A stretch of 53,906 nt of DNA from Halorubrum lipolyticum DSM 21995. GTDB lineage: Archaea; Halobacteriota; Halobacteria; Halobacteriales; Haloferacaceae. Where the stretch lies: assembly GCF_000337375.1 (NCBI RefSeq), contig NZ_AOJG01000001.1, forward strand, positions 1 through 53,906, in the 5' to 3' direction. Under the pieces are notes generated by a model. It searched no databases. It had not been told where the DNA came from and saw only the letters and a program-made list of their open reading frames with translations. Within the stretch, counting starts at the first letter, position 1; every line of letters begins with the position of its first letter. A program made the position numbers and the translations under genes. Shown here one piece after another: positions 1 to 9,153 of the stretch.

Positions 1-130
1 TGGCCGCCGATGGCGGCCGCTCGCAGGCGCGCCACCGCCGTTCACTTATAAACGATCGTCGCCGTCGCTCACAGTTGTTTAAATACCCTATCGCCGTCAC
101 CGATCTGCAATACCCACTCTCGCCATCGAT
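1..130 (+). repeat. Copy E of the dispersed hairpin element (3' part, cut by window edge)
   Basis: Bases 2-18 form a hairpin (GGCCGCC, loop GAT, GGCGGCC). It is followed by GCTCGCAGGC, a TTATAAACGATCG block and TTTAAATAC near 78-86. The same order of blocks occurs at 23430-23530 (copy C) and, more diverged, at 36570-36655 (copy D). The upstream part of this copy lies outside the window. No convincing gene is present between here and the GNAT stop at 232. Confidence 0.7.
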
Positions 131-231
131 CAGGGGCAGGCTTCAGCGACCGGTTTTCCGCGAGTATCTCCGAACACACGATTACGACGGATCGCTTACG
201 TCTCGAACGAGCGCCGTATACCGTTCCGGAG

Positions 232-732
232 TCACTCGTCGAGCGAGCGCGCCACCATCTCGCCCCACCGCTCGAAGCCGTGGCGGTCGTAGAAGGCCTT
301 CGCGCGCTCGTTTGCGGGGTCGACGTCGAGCACTATCCGGTCGAGCGGGAGGTTCTGATCGGCGGCGAGCGCGACGGCAGCGTCCATCAGGTCGTCTGCG
401 ACGTCGGTACCGCGGTGCGCGGGGGCGACGTAGAGCTCGTTGATCACCGCGGCGTCCCAGATCATCGCGAGGCGCTCGGGGAGAACGAACACGTAGCCGG
501 CGAGGCCCTCATCGTCGACCGCGACCGTCACGCACCGCTCGTCGTCGGCGACGCAGCGGTCCACCCACGCGAGCCACCGTTCGCGGTAGTCGTCGGTGAG
601 CTTCCCCTCGTAGGCGGCCGCCTTCCCCTCGCCGCCGGTCGACGCGCCGAGCCCGCGCTCGAAGGCGGTCTTCAGCTCGCACAGCGCGTCGGCGTCGGTC
701 GCGGGGTCGTACGGTCGGAGGTCGGCAGTCAT
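232..732 (-). CDS. GNAT family N-acetyltransferase
   Basis: This 166-residue protein has the GNAT acetyl-CoA loop at about residues 103-117 (VAPAHRGTDVADDL) and the later NERAKAFYDRHGF segment at about 140-152 that is typical of the fold. It should move an acetyl group from acetyl-CoA to an amine; the substrate is unknown. The ATG is chosen because it overlaps the stop of the upstream gene in an ATGA junction (729-732), which implies one transcript and coupled translation. The reading frame runs on upstream only as an arginine-rich shadow of the neighbour. Confidence 0.88.
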   Translation of the reverse strand: MTADLRPYDPATDADALCELKTAFERGLGASTGGEGKAAAYEGKLTDDYRERWLAWVDRCVADDERCVTVAVDDEGLAGYVFVLPERLAMIWDAAVINELYVAPAHRGTDVADDLMDAAVALAADQNLPLDRIVLDVDPANERAKAFYDRHGFERWGEMVARSLDE

Positions 733-2024
733 TCGTCGCCGGCGTGGGGGTGCCCGCCGTCCGCGCCGACGGCGACGTCTCCGTCTTCCCCCTCCAGCAC
801 GAACTCCGCGAGCGTGGGGACGAACGTCCCGATGTCGGTGACCATCCCGACCGCCTGCGCCGAGCCGCGGTCGAGCAGCTGGGTGACGGTGGCGGGGTTG
901 ATGTCGACGCAGACGGTCTTCGTCGTCGACGGGAGGCAATTCCCGACCGCGACCGAGTGGAGCAGCGTCGCGAGCATGAGCACGATGTCGGCGTCGTGGG
1001 CCTGCTCGCGGATCGCGTTCTGCGCCTCCACCGCGTCGGTGATCGTGTCCGGGAGCGGGCCGTCGTCGCGGATCGAGCCCGCGAGCACGGTGTCCACGTC
1101 GTTTCGCACGCACTGGTACATCACGCCCTCCGTGACGATCCCGTCCTCGACGGCGGCCTCGATCCCGCCCGCGCGGATGATCTCCGAGATGGTCCAGATG
1201 TGGTGTTTGTGTCCCTTCCGGGGGTGTTCGAGCGTCTCCACGTCCATCCCGAGCGAGGTGCCGTACAGCGAGCGCTCCAGGTCGTGGGTGGCGAAGCCGT
1301 TCCCGGCAGAGAGCGCGTCGACGTAGCCCGCCTCGACCAGCTTCGCGAGCGCGTCCCCCGCCCCCGAGTGAACGACCGCGGGGCCGGCGACGACCATCAC
1401 GTTCCCGCCGGCCTCGGTCACCTCCCGGAGCTCTTCGGCGACCTCGCGTATCGTCGACTCGGAGGGGCGCTCGGAGGAGACGCCGCCCTGCATGAAGCCG
1501 AACGCGCCGCCCCCGCTCCGCGGGCGCTCGGGGGGTTTCACGCGGATCCCGGACTGGTCGGTCGCGACGAGGTCGCCCTCCTCGACCGCGTTGAGCACCT
1601 TCGTGTACGCTCGGGGGGCGCCGTTCGGACCTCCGTCCGGATCCACGATCAGCGCGCAGTCCATCTCGATCCGGTCGACCTCGATCCACTCGCCGTCGTA
1701 CAGCACTTCAGTCGGGTGGTTCGTGGTGGAGTAGAAGTCCGGCGGGACGACTTTGTCCGCGGGCGCCGCCACGAGCTCCACGTCGGTCGGGTCCTCGAGC
1801 ACCGCGCCGTTCTGGTGGAGCTCGTGGAGGATCGCCTGGAGGGTCTCCGGGTCGTCGGCCGAGACCGCCATCCGGCAGTACGACTCGGCCTCCTCGTGGG
1901 TCCCCACGTCGAACTGCTCGACGTCGAAGGAGCCGCCGAGATCCATCACCGCGCCGAAACAGCGCTGCATCGTCCCGCTGTCGATGATGTGGCCCTCGAT
2001 CTCGACGGTGCGTGAGTGGCTCAT
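729..2024 (-). CDS. TIGR00300/LOR-SDH domain protein, probable archaeal ornithine cyclodeaminase
   Basis: This 431-residue protein matches in length and sequence the TIGR00300 family, which has an N-terminal LOR/SDH bifunctional-enzyme domain (about 1-110) and a C-terminal Rossmann-like part. Segments such as VVAGPAVVHSG, GHKHHIWTISEIIRAGG and VCVDINPATVTQL are characteristic. From memory, a methanogen member was shown to convert ornithine to proline and ammonia, and cyanobacterial AgrE/ArgZ carries a related C-terminal domain. The activity here is inferred from family. It is the first gene of a two-gene unit with the GNAT protein. Confidence 0.8.
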   Translation of the reverse strand: MSHSRTVEIEGHIIDSGTMQRCFGAVMDLGGSFDVEQFDVGTHEEAESYCRMAVSADDPETLQAILHELHQNGAVLEDPTDVELVAAPADKVVPPDFYSTTNHPTEVLYDGEWIEVDRIEMDCALIVDPDGGPNGAPRAYTKVLNAVEEGDLVATDQSGIRVKPPERPRSGGGAFGFMQGGVSSERPSESTIREVAEELREVTEAGGNVMVVAGPAVVHSGAGDALAKLVEAGYVDALSAGNGFATHDLERSLYGTSLGMDVETLEHPRKGHKHHIWTISEIIRAGGIEAAVEDGIVTEGVMYQCVRNDVDTVLAGSIRDDGPLPDTITDAVEAQNAIREQAHDADIVLMLATLLHSVAVGNCLPSTTKTVCVDINPATVTQLLDRGSAQAVGMVTDIGTFVPTLAEFVLEGEDGDVAVGADGGHPHAGDE

Positions 2025-2106
2025 ACCTCACGGTTTCGCCCCGCGGAGAAACCCGTTTCCCATTCGGCGAACGTCGCGGAGCCGGATCTCAAGGTCCGAA
2101 CCCGAA

Positions 2107-3978
2107 CTAGAGCAGCCCGAGCGCTCCGAGGATCTGGTTGCCGAAGATCATCATGACCAGCCCGGCGAGCATGACGAGCCCGGAGGAGACCGTGATCGTC
2201 CGGACCGCGGCGTGCCGGTCGGAGACCGGGACCCGGCTGACCACCGCCTCGGCGACCATCCGGAGGATGCGGCCGCCGTCGAGCGGGAACGCCGGCAGGC
2301 AGTTGAACAGCGCCAGCTGGATGTTGATCCACCCGGTCCAGAAGAGGAGGTTCGCGAGCAGGAACGTCCCGCCCCCGAGCGCGGCGAACGCGCCCTCGAC
2401 CGCGTAGAAGTTGGTCACCTCGCCGGTGAATCCCGCGAAGTTGAACGGGAGCCCGAACAGGCTGCCGAGCGGGAGGATGAGCGAGGCGAAGACGAGCCCG
2501 AGCGGGGAGTCCGTGAGCCCGCCGATCGCGAGGCCGTCGGACGCCCCCTCGCCGCCGTCGCCGCCGAGCAGCTCGAGGTACGCGCCGGCCGGGTACTCCG
2601 AGACGCCGAAGTCGTCGAGCGCGAGTCCGCTGGACCCGGGGAAGACGCTCACGCCGACGAACCCGCCGTCGCGGTTCGGGTGCGGGTCGAGTTCCACGTC
2701 GTAGCTGACGCGCTCGTCGTCGGGACCGTACGCGACGACCTCGACGGTCGTCCCGGGGTCACGCTCGCCGAGTACCGCCGAGAGCTCGTCGTTGTTCCGG
2801 ACGCGCTCGCCGTCGATCGAGACGATCGTCAGCGGCTCACCGAGGGGCGCGCCTTCGGCGTGAAGCGGCCCGTCCTCCTGCGCGCCGAGCGCGTACGCCC
2901 CGATCGGGATCTCGGCCGTTTCGGCGTCGACCGTGGCGTTGGCCGCGTCGTCGATGTCGACGGTCACCGTCGCGCGCTCGGCGTCGCCGACGGCGTCGAG
3001 GAACTGCCCCTCGGTCGCCACGGGCTCGCCGTTGACCGACGTGATCGCGACCGGCTCCGACTCGATCGTCACGCCGAGCGGGTTCCCGCCGGCGGAGCCG
3101 ATCACCTGGAGCTCTCGGTCCACCTCGGCGGTCCGCTCTCCGTCGCCGTCGTCGGCCGTGACGCTCACGGTCTCGCCGGCGTCGGCGAGCGCGGCCTCGA
3201 ACTCCTCGGCGGTGTCGACGGAGGCGCCGTCCACCGCGACCAGCCGGTCGCCGTGCGCGATGTCGGCCGTCGCGGCCGGCGACTCCGGCGTCACCTCGCC
3301 GACGGCGTAGCCGGGCGCCGGCGCGATCGCGCCGACGACGGGGCCGAACAGCAGCGCGAAGACGAGGACCGTGAGGACCGTGTTCGCGGTGACGCCCGCG
3401 GCGAACATCCGGGCACGGGCGCCGCGGGAGGCCTCCTGTGTCGCCTCCTCGTTCGGCTCGACGAAGGCGCCGACCGGGAGGAGCGTGAAGAAGACGAGCC
3501 CCATCGACTCGATGTCGATCCCCTCGACGCGGCACAGCAGGCCGTGTGCGCCCTCGTGGACGACCATCGCGACCGCGAGTCCGGCGACGATTTCCGGCGC
3601 GACCGACAGGGGGAGGAAGTCGTTCACGCCGGGGATGATGAGGAAGTTCTGCGGCTGCTGGATCGCGGAGGGCTGGGCGGTGCGGATCGCGGAGAGCGCC
3701 GACGAGAGGATGAGGAGGAACGAGCCCACCATCGCGACCAAGGCCCCGCCGAGCCCGAGGTTCGCGACGGCTCGCCAGAGCCGCTTCGGCGCGGCGAGTC
3801 GGTTGAGGAAGACGCGGCCGCGGAGGGTGCGAAGGGTCAATACGGGTCCGGAGACGCGGACGGAGTCGGGGAGGACCCCGCGGTTCCGAAGCCAGATCGC
3901 GGCCGCGGAGTACGCGAGGACCCCCGTGAGGACCCACAACAGCGTGTTCTCGGCGAACAGGTCCGTCAGGGCGTTCAT
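2107..3978 (-). CDS. Site-2 protease family (M50) membrane metalloprotease with PDZ domains
   Basis: The protein has 623 residues and several membrane segments. The zinc site HEGAH lies near residue 145. The second S2P motif (NCLPAFPLDGGR) lies near residue 575. Between them are two PDZ-like regions (about 230-320 and 325-440), which usually position substrates for intramembrane cleavage. It probably cuts a membrane-bound regulator or signal-peptide remnant. I chose the ATG at 3978 because the protein there begins directly with the first membrane segment; a longer frame to 4083 adds an unlikely basic extension. It is divergent from the small membrane protein at 4116. Confidence 0.9.
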   Translation of the reverse strand: MNALTDLFAENTLLWVLTGVLAYSAAAIWLRNRGVLPDSVRVSGPVLTLRTLRGRVFLNRLAAPKRLWRAVANLGLGGALVAMVGSFLLILSSALSAIRTAQPSAIQQPQNFLIIPGVNDFLPLSVAPEIVAGLAVAMVVHEGAHGLLCRVEGIDIESMGLVFFTLLPVGAFVEPNEEATQEASRGARARMFAAGVTANTVLTVLVFALLFGPVVGAIAPAPGYAVGEVTPESPAATADIAHGDRLVAVDGASVDTAEEFEAALADAGETVSVTADDGDGERTAEVDRELQVIGSAGGNPLGVTIESEPVAITSVNGEPVATEGQFLDAVGDAERATVTVDIDDAANATVDAETAEIPIGAYALGAQEDGPLHAEGAPLGEPLTIVSIDGERVRNNDELSAVLGERDPGTTVEVVAYGPDDERVSYDVELDPHPNRDGGFVGVSVFPGSSGLALDDFGVSEYPAGAYLELLGGDGGEGASDGLAIGGLTDSPLGLVFASLILPLGSLFGLPFNFAGFTGEVTNFYAVEGAFAALGGGTFLLANLLFWTGWINIQLALFNCLPAFPLDGGRILRMVAEAVVSRVPVSDRHAAVRTITVSSGLVMLAGLVMMIFGNQILGALGLL

Positions 3979-4115
3979 GACGGACAGGTCCGTGTCGGTC
4001 GGGTGTAAGCCGTTCGGTTGTCGGAACCGCGCTCCGGTCGCGACCGCCTTTTCAGCGCGCCCGAGAGACGGCCGCGAACTCAACGCCCAAGTACCCCCCG
4101 GTCCAACTGCCGGCC

Positions 4116-4355
4116 ATGATCGCGCTCATCGACGTCGTCTCCCGTCTCGTCGGAGACGTGGGACGATTCGTGGACCTGTTCCTGAACGACCTGATCCTCG
4201 GCGCCGGCGACCCGATCTCGGCGCTCCTCGTGGTCATCGGTCAGGTGCTGCTCGTCGGCGCGCTGGCCGCGTTCGGCTACGCGGCGATCGGGGCGCTCCT
4301 CCAGGAGATCGGCGTGACGCTCCCCTCGCTCGGCGGTCGCGGCCCGGCGGAATAG
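4116..4355 (+). CDS. Small membrane protein, function unknown
   Basis: This 79-residue protein has one strong hydrophobic segment (about residues 35-63) after an amphipathic N-terminus. I do not recognise a family. It is divergent from the site-2 protease and convergent with the transducer gene. Its last codons and stop (CCG GCG GAA TAG) are the first unit of a six-copy 18-bp tandem repeat that runs into the intergenic space. Confidence 0.65.
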   Translation: MIALIDVVSRLVGDVGRFVDLFLNDLILGAGDPISALLVVIGQVLLVGALAAFGYAAIGALLQEIGVTLPSLGGRGPAE

Positions 4356-4450
4356 CGCAGCCCGGCGGAATAGCGCAGCCCGGCGGAATAGCGCAGCCCG
4401 GCGGAATAGCGCAGCCCGGCGGAATAGCGCAGCCCGGCAGAATAGCGCAG
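4343..4450 (+). repeat. 18-bp tandem repeat (6 units) that copies a gene's stop codon
   Basis: Six head-to-tail copies of CCCGGCGGAATAGCGCAG start at 4343, 4361, 4379, 4397, 4415 and 4433. Only the last has a substitution (CAGAAT). Unit 1 holds the final PAE codons and stop of the small membrane protein, so every unit carries an in-frame TAG. The array fills the space between convergent genes. Confidence 0.95.
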
Positions 4451-4469
4451 GGCGGCCTCGACTCCGTCC

Positions 4470-6266
4470 TCAGTCGTCGTCCGCGCTCGCGGTCGTCGCT
4501 CCGAGGTGTTCCGCTTCCGAGCGCCCGGTCTCGGCGGCGAGGTCGGCGTCGGCGGCGCTCTCGGCGCTCTCGACGCTCTCGACGCTCTCGACGCTCTCGA
4601 CGTCGCTCCCGGCATCCTCGGGGACCTCGAACTCGTCGAGCGTCGCGAGCAGCTCGTCCGACTGGTCCGAGAGCGCGTGGACCCGGCGGGTGACCTCGGA
4701 GACCGTCGCGGTCTGCTCCTCGGCCGCGGCGGCGGCCGTCTCCGCCTCGGCGGCCGTCTGCCGGCTGACCGAGGCGATGTCGTCGACCATGTCGACGACC
4801 TCCTGGGTCGTCCGCGCCTGGTCGTCGGTCGCCTCGCTGATCTCCTGGACCGTCTCGTCGACGGTCGTCACGTCCTCGACCACCTCCTCGAACTCCCGGA
4901 GCGTCGACTCGATCGTGTCGACGCCGTCCGACACCTGCGACTCCATCGCGTCCACGTCCGCGGCGGTCTCCGCGGACGCCGCCTGCACCTCGTCGATGCG
5001 CCCGGAGATCGCGGCGGCCTCCTCGCGGGTCTCCTCGGCGAGCGCCTTCACCTCGTCGGCGACGACCGCGAAGCCGTCACCGGAGCCGTCGGCCCGCGCC
5101 GCCTCGATGGAGGCGTTCAGCGCGAGCAGGTTCGTCTCCTCGGCGATCCCGTCGATGACGGAGGCGATCTCGTCGATCTCGCCGACCCGGTCGACGAGGT
5201 CCTCGACGGCCGTCGCCGTCTCGGCGATGCTGGCTTCGAGCGCCTCCAGCTCCCCGATCGCCTCGGTCGCCTCCTCGCGGCCGGCCCGTCCGCGTTCCGC
5301 CGCGTTTCGGGCGGTCGCCGCGGCGTCGTCTGCCGACGCCGCGATCTCCTCGACGGTCGCCGAGAGGGTGCTCATCTCGCCGGAGACCGACTCCAGCGCC
5401 TCGGTCTGCTCGGCCGCGCCGTCGCTGATCTCCTGGACCGAACGCGCGACCTCCTCGCTGGCGTCGTCGACCTCGTCCATGCTCGCGCGCACGTCGCCGC
5501 TCGCGTCCGCGACGTCGCCCGTGAACGACGCGACCTCCCCGACCGTCCCGCCGAGCGTGGTCACGAGCCGGTCGTAGTTCTCGACCAGCTCGACGTACCG
5601 GTCCCCGTCGGTCGCCAGCGCGTCGTCGTCGATCGTCGCGGTCAGGTCGCCGTCCCGCGCGCGCCCCGCCGCGTCGCCGAAGGCGTCGACGAGCGACTCG
5701 AGCTCCGTCGTGTGCGCCTCGAGGTTCCCCGCCATCTCGTCGAGCGAGTCGCCGAACGCGCCCGGCACGTCCTCGTCGAGCGCGGGAGCGTCGAACTCCT
5801 GGGCCGCGAGCGCCTCAGCCTGCGCCGAGACGGTCCCGAGGTAGCGCTCGACCTCGACGAACGAGTTCACGAGGCTCCCGATCTCGTCGGGCTGGTCGCT
5901 ACCGGCCAACAGGGGTTCGGAGCCGTCTGCCGCACCGACCGCGTCGATCTCGCCGGCCGCGATCGCGTCGGCGCCGGTCTCTAACCGTGTGAGGGGCGCC
6001 ACGAAGTCTCGGCGCACGATGAGGAGGGTGTTGTAGATCGCGACGACGGCGCCGAGAAAGAGGGCTCCGGTGAGGACGTACGAGAGCGTCCCGGACACCA
6101 GAAACGGCACGAGGAAGATACCGACGGTGACGAGGAACTGAATCCCGACGGCCGTGACGACCTTGCGCCCTATCGATTCGGAGACTCCCAAGCGGTCCAT
6201 CGTTCCCCAGAGGAGGGCCTCGTACCGCCCCCGGAGCCCCGGGCGTCGCTGTCGTGTCGTCGACAT
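4470..6266 (-). CDS. Methyl-accepting chemotaxis-type transducer (haloarchaeal Htr family)
   Basis: The 598-residue protein has two closely spaced membrane segments (about 36-57 and 61-84) with almost no extracellular loop, then HAMP-like segments (about 85-250) and a long coiled-coil signalling domain. The conserved tip [17 protein letters not shown] lies near residue 375. With no outer sensor domain it probably senses a cytoplasmic or membrane signal, or partners another protein, and signals to CheA/CheW. The ATG at 6266 is chosen because TTTCATAAG sits about 28 bases before it; the ATG at 6302 lies upstream of that box. The C-terminal tail has a 12-base repeat coding [15 protein letters not shown]. 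Confidence 0.93.
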   Translation of the reverse strand: MSTTRQRRPGLRGRYEALLWGTMDRLGVSESIGRKVVTAVGIQFLVTVGIFLVPFLVSGTLSYVLTGALFLGAVVAIYNTLLIVRRDFVAPLTRLETGADAIAAGEIDAVGAADGSEPLLAGSDQPDEIGSLVNSFVEVERYLGTVSAQAEALAAQEFDAPALDEDVPGAFGDSLDEMAGNLEAHTTELESLVDAFGDAAGRARDGDLTATIDDDALATDGDRYVELVENYDRLVTTLGGTVGEVASFTGDVADASGDVRASMDEVDDASEEVARSVQEISDGAAEQTEALESVSGEMSTLSATVEEIAASADDAAATARNAAERGRAGREEATEAIGELEALEASIAETATAVEDLVDRVGEIDEIASVIDGIAEETNLLALNASIEAARADGSGDGFAVVADEVKALAEETREEAAAISGRIDEVQAASAETAADVDAMESQVSDGVDTIESTLREFEEVVEDVTTVDETVQEISEATDDQARTTQEVVDMVDDIASVSRQTAAEAETAAAAAEEQTATVSEVTRRVHALSDQSDELLATLDEFEVPEDAGSDVESVESVESVESAESAADADLAAETGRSEAEHLGATTASADDD

Positions 6267-6359
6267 GCACGGAACTCGACGCAAGCGGCTTATGAAACTC
6301 ACCCCGGAGTTATCAGGCGCGATTCCCGATTTTCGGACGGCGAGAACCTCGCGAGAGAT

Positions 6360-7343
6360 TTAAAACAGCCCGTCCACGGCCTCGGCGGCGAGATCGACCG
6401 CCCGCTCCAGGTCCGGGCCGAGCGGCGAGCCGACCACCAGCCCGTCGGCGTGCTCGGCGACGGCGGCGGCGCGCTCGCGGACGGTCTCGGGGGTGCCCGC
6501 CATGCAGAACGCGTCGATCATCTCGGGCGTCACGCGCTCGAAGGCCGCGGAGAACTCGCCGGCCGAGACGCGGTCGCCGATCTCGCCGGCGGCGGTCGGG
6601 TCGATCCCGTGCCGCTTCAGGACCGGCGGGGCGGCGCCCCCGGCGATGAACGCGACCGGCGGGCGGGCGGCCTCGCGGGCGGCCGCCTCGTCCTCGGCGA
6701 CCGAGACCGCGGCGTAGGCGACCAGGTCGAAGTCACCGCGGTGATCGGGCCGATCCGCGAGCCCGTCGTCGACCTGCTCGCGGGCCCACGCGAGGTCCTT
6801 CGGGTGCGAGCCGTTGTACAGCAGGCCGTCGGCGTGTTTCGCGGCCATCCGACACATGTGCGGCCCCTCGCCGCCGACGTGGACCGGAATTGAGGCGCCC
6901 TGCGGGGGCTCGTAGTTGAGCCCGGCGCCCGCGGCGTCGAAGGTCCCCTCGTGGTCGACGCGCTCGCCGGCCCAGAGCCGCTGGGCGGTCTTGAACGCCT
7001 CCAGCACGGAACGGAGCCCGCGCTCCTCCTCGAGCCCGAGGTTCCGGAGCGTCGAGGGGTCGCCGGGTCCGAGCCCGAAGACGGCGCGGCCTTCGGAGAG
7101 CTCGTCCAGGGTGGCGACTCGCGAGGCGAGCGTCACGGGGTGGGTCTCGTAGGGGTTGGCGACGCCGGGACCGAGGCGGACGGAGTCGGTGGCGGTCGCG
7201 AGCTGCGAGAGGAACGCCCACGGGTCGCGGTTGTTGTAGTGACACGTCGAGTAGACGGCGTCGTAGCCGGCGTCCTCGGCGCGGACGCCGAGGTCGACGA
7301 GGCGGTGCAGGTCGTGTTCGGGGGTGAGTTCGATGCCGAGCAT
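6360..7343 (-). CDS. mer: F420-dependent methylenetetrahydromethanopterin reductase-like enzyme
   Basis: The 327-residue protein is a bacterial-luciferase-fold, F420-dependent oxidoreductase of the Mer type. Supporting segments are AGYDAVYSTCHYNNRDPW near the N-terminus, VRLGPGVANPYETHPV (about 55-70) and VHVGGEGPHMCRMAAKHADG (about 150-170). Mer reduces methylene- to methyl-tetrahydromethanopterin using F420H2. In haloarchaea, which lack methanogenesis, it is thought to act in one-carbon or folate-type metabolism. The start is 2 bases after the cofE stop, so the two F420 genes form one operon. Confidence 0.88.
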   Translation of the reverse strand: MLGIELTPEHDLHRLVDLGVRAEDAGYDAVYSTCHYNNRDPWAFLSQLATATDSVRLGPGVANPYETHPVTLASRVATLDELSEGRAVFGLGPGDPSTLRNLGLEEERGLRSVLEAFKTAQRLWAGERVDHEGTFDAAGAGLNYEPPQGASIPVHVGGEGPHMCRMAAKHADGLLYNGSHPKDLAWAREQVDDGLADRPDHRGDFDLVAYAAVSVAEDEAAAREAARPPVAFIAGGAAPPVLKRHGIDPTAAGEIGDRVSAGEFSAAFERVTPEMIDAFCMAGTPETVRERAAAVAEHADGLVVGSPLGPDLERAVDLAAEAVDGLF

Positions 7344-7345
7344 GG

Positions 7346-8101
7346 TTATCCGTCGAAGGTCCACTGCCGGAGGGCCTGCCGGACGAAGTCGCCCTCCGGC
7401 TCGCGGAAGTGGTTGTCCGAGCCGTCGTGGTCGCCGAACGCCCAGTCGCGGACGACGACGACCGGGGTGCCGCCGTCGCCCTCGCCGGCGACGAGGTTCG
7501 CCGCCGACGCGAGCTCGTCGATCACGTTCTGGACGGTGACGCCCATCTCGCGGCCGTCGCGGTCGCGCTCGCCGCGCCAGTCGCGGCTCGCCGGCATCCC
7601 GGCCCAGCCGATCGCGACCCCGCGCTGGCCGTGTCTGAAGGGCCGACCGCAGGTGTCGCTGACCACGACGCGGTCGGCCCCGAGCCCCTCCCGAATTCGC
7701 TCCGCGCTCTCGGAGGGGCGCTCCGGGAGCAACAGCAGGTCGCCGCCGGGGACGTTCGACCGGTCGATCCCGGCGTTGACGCCGATGTGGCCGAAGCGCG
7801 TCGCGGTGAGGAGGAACGGCGCCTCGGTGATCAGCTCCGTCGACTCCTCGATGACGGCCTGCGCGAAGCGCGGGTCCTTCTCCTCGCCGGCGATCTCGGC
7901 GAGCCGGTCGGCGATCGCCTCCGCGCGCTCGCTCGCCGGGAAGTCGTCGAGGTCGAAGACCCGGCCCTCGGCCTTGGAGACGACGGTGCTGGCGACGACG
8001 ATCACGTCGTCTTCACGGAGGTCGACGCGCTCGTCGATCATGGCCGCCAGATCGTCTCCGTCCCGGATCTCCGGGAGGTCCGGAACGGCGAACAGCTCCA
8101 T
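7346..8101 (-). CDS. cofE: Coenzyme F420-0:L-glutamate ligase
   Basis: CofE adds gamma-linked glutamates to F420-0 to complete coenzyme F420. The 251-residue length matches the family. Visible hallmarks are VVASTVVSKAEGR (about 36-50), GHIGVNAGIDRSNVPGG (about 104-120), VVSDTCGRPFRHGQ (about 145-158) and the C-terminal VRQAL. The ATG at 8101 gives the usual N-terminus MELFAVP, with a T-rich box about 29 bases upstream. It is followed directly by mer, which uses the cofactor. Confidence 0.93.
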   Translation of the reverse strand: MELFAVPDLPEIRDGDDLAAMIDERVDLREDDVIVVASTVVSKAEGRVFDLDDFPASERAEAIADRLAEIAGEEKDPRFAQAVIEESTELITEAPFLLTATRFGHIGVNAGIDRSNVPGGDLLLLPERPSESAERIREGLGADRVVVSDTCGRPFRHGQRGVAIGWAGMPASRDWRGERDRDGREMGVTVQNVIDELASAANLVAGEGDGGTPVVVVRDWAFGDHDGSDNHFREPEGDFVRQALRQWTFDG

Positions 8102-8365
8102 ACGATCCACTGCGCGGCGACGAGGAAAAACCCCGCCGGTACCGGGCCGGTTTGACGGTATTCGGACCGACTCGACGGCGTCCGGACGCGGCGCGGAGCG
8201 ACGGAAGAATCGTCGTCAGACATAACGGTCTGTCGGTCTATTCAGCTATCGCTGTACGATCATATCTAGTTATTCGTATTTAGCAAACATATATTAGGAG
8301 ATCAGCCAGATAATGACTCTATCAGCCGAAACGTTTTATGCGGTGAAACGCGAGCGACGCCCGCG

Positions 8366-8476
8366 ATGAGCGACCCAGCAACCGACGACGAATCGGCCCC
8401 GATCGCGACGCAGACGCGCGTCCCGCCGGAACGAGACGATCCCGAGCCGTTCGCGACGCGGACCCGCGTCGCGTGA
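8366..8476 (+). CDS. Candidate 36-residue micro-protein with internal repeat
   Basis: A short ORF starts at ATG 8366 with TTTTAT centred about 29 bases upstream, the spacing expected for a leaderless haloarchaeal gene. The upstream 100 bases are AT-rich. The product is acidic with arginines and contains two similar halves (IATQTRV and FATRTRV around PERDDPEP). The repeat similarity runs past the TGA (DDDPEHF in the same frame), so the stop may cut a longer ancestral repeat. No function is assigned. Confidence 0.45.
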   Translation: MSDPATDDESAPIATQTRVPPERDDPEPFATRTRVA

Positions 8477-8529
8477 TCGGGCGCGGACGACGACCCCGAG
8501 CATTTTTCCGCTGCGTCCGTCCGCACGGC

Positions 8530-8536
8530 TTATAAA
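8530..8536 (+). promoter_or_regulatory. TATA box of tsr3
   Basis: TTATAAA lies about 25 bases before the GTG at 8558. This spacing supports a leaderless transcript and the GTG start of the Tsr3 gene. Confidence 0.7.
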
Positions 8537-8557
8537 CGGCTCTCGCGAACGCCGGGT

Positions 8558-9061
8558 GTGGACCTGCACGTCCGGTACGAGGGCGACGACGACCCCGACA
8601 AGTGCACGGCCCGGAAGCTCGCGCGGTTCGACCTCGCCGAGCTGCACCGCTCGGACCGCGCCACCCCCTACGGCGTCGTGCTCAATCCCCACGCCGAGCG
8701 CGCGCTCTCGCCGGCCGACGCCGACCTCGCCGCCGAGAACGCCTTGGTCGCGCTCGACTGCTCGTGGGAGTCGGCCGGCGAGAAGATGTTCTCGCTGCCG
8801 GGCGAGCACCGCGCGCTCCCGTACCTCGTCGCCGGCAACCCCGTGAACTTCGGACGGCCGATGCGGCTCACGACCGTCGAGGCGTTCGCGGCCGCGCTCG
8901 CCATCCTCGGCGAGCTCGACCACGCCGAGCGAATCATGGCGAAGTTCACGTGGGGCGAGACGTTCCTCGACCTCAACGAGGAGCCGCTCCGGCGGTACGC
9001 CGACTGCGAGGACTCGTCCGAGATCGTCGCGGTCCAACAGGAGTACCTCGACCGGGAGTAG
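8558..9061 (+). CDS. tsr3: Tsr3/DUF367 rRNA aminocarboxypropyltransferase
   Basis: The 167-residue protein matches the Tsr3 (DUF367) family, which transfers an aminocarboxypropyl group from SAM to a modified uridine of small-subunit rRNA during ribosome maturation. Visible family segments are [10 protein letters not shown] (about 65-75), [17 protein letters not shown] (about 86-102) and [15 protein letters not shown] just after. The start is GTG, fixed by the TATA box about 25 bases upstream. Confidence 0.92.
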   Translation: MDLHVRYEGDDDPDKCTARKLARFDLAELHRSDRATPYGVVLNPHAERALSPADADLAAENALVALDCSWESAGEKMFSLPGEHRALPYLVAGNPVNFGRPMRLTTVEAFAAALAILGELDHAERIMAKFTWGETFLDLNEEPLRRYADCEDSSEIVAVQQEYLDRE

Positions 9062-9153
9062 CCCCTCGGGCGTCCCGAGAACGGGGGAGTCGATACCGGA
9101 ACCGAACGTGAGCGCGACAAGCCTTTTGCGTGACTCGCACGTATCACCGACCG

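Noticed and set aside
1753-4008. Open frame of 751 residues on the plus strand
   Set aside because: It is an opposite-strand shadow of the TIGR00300 and site-2 protease genes; it is rich in Arg, Glu and Asp with no domain, as is usual in high-G+C DNA.
6267-6302. Earlier start of the transducer ([12 protein letters not shown])
   Set aside because: The likely TATA box lies between the two ATGs, so the transcript would not include the upstream one.
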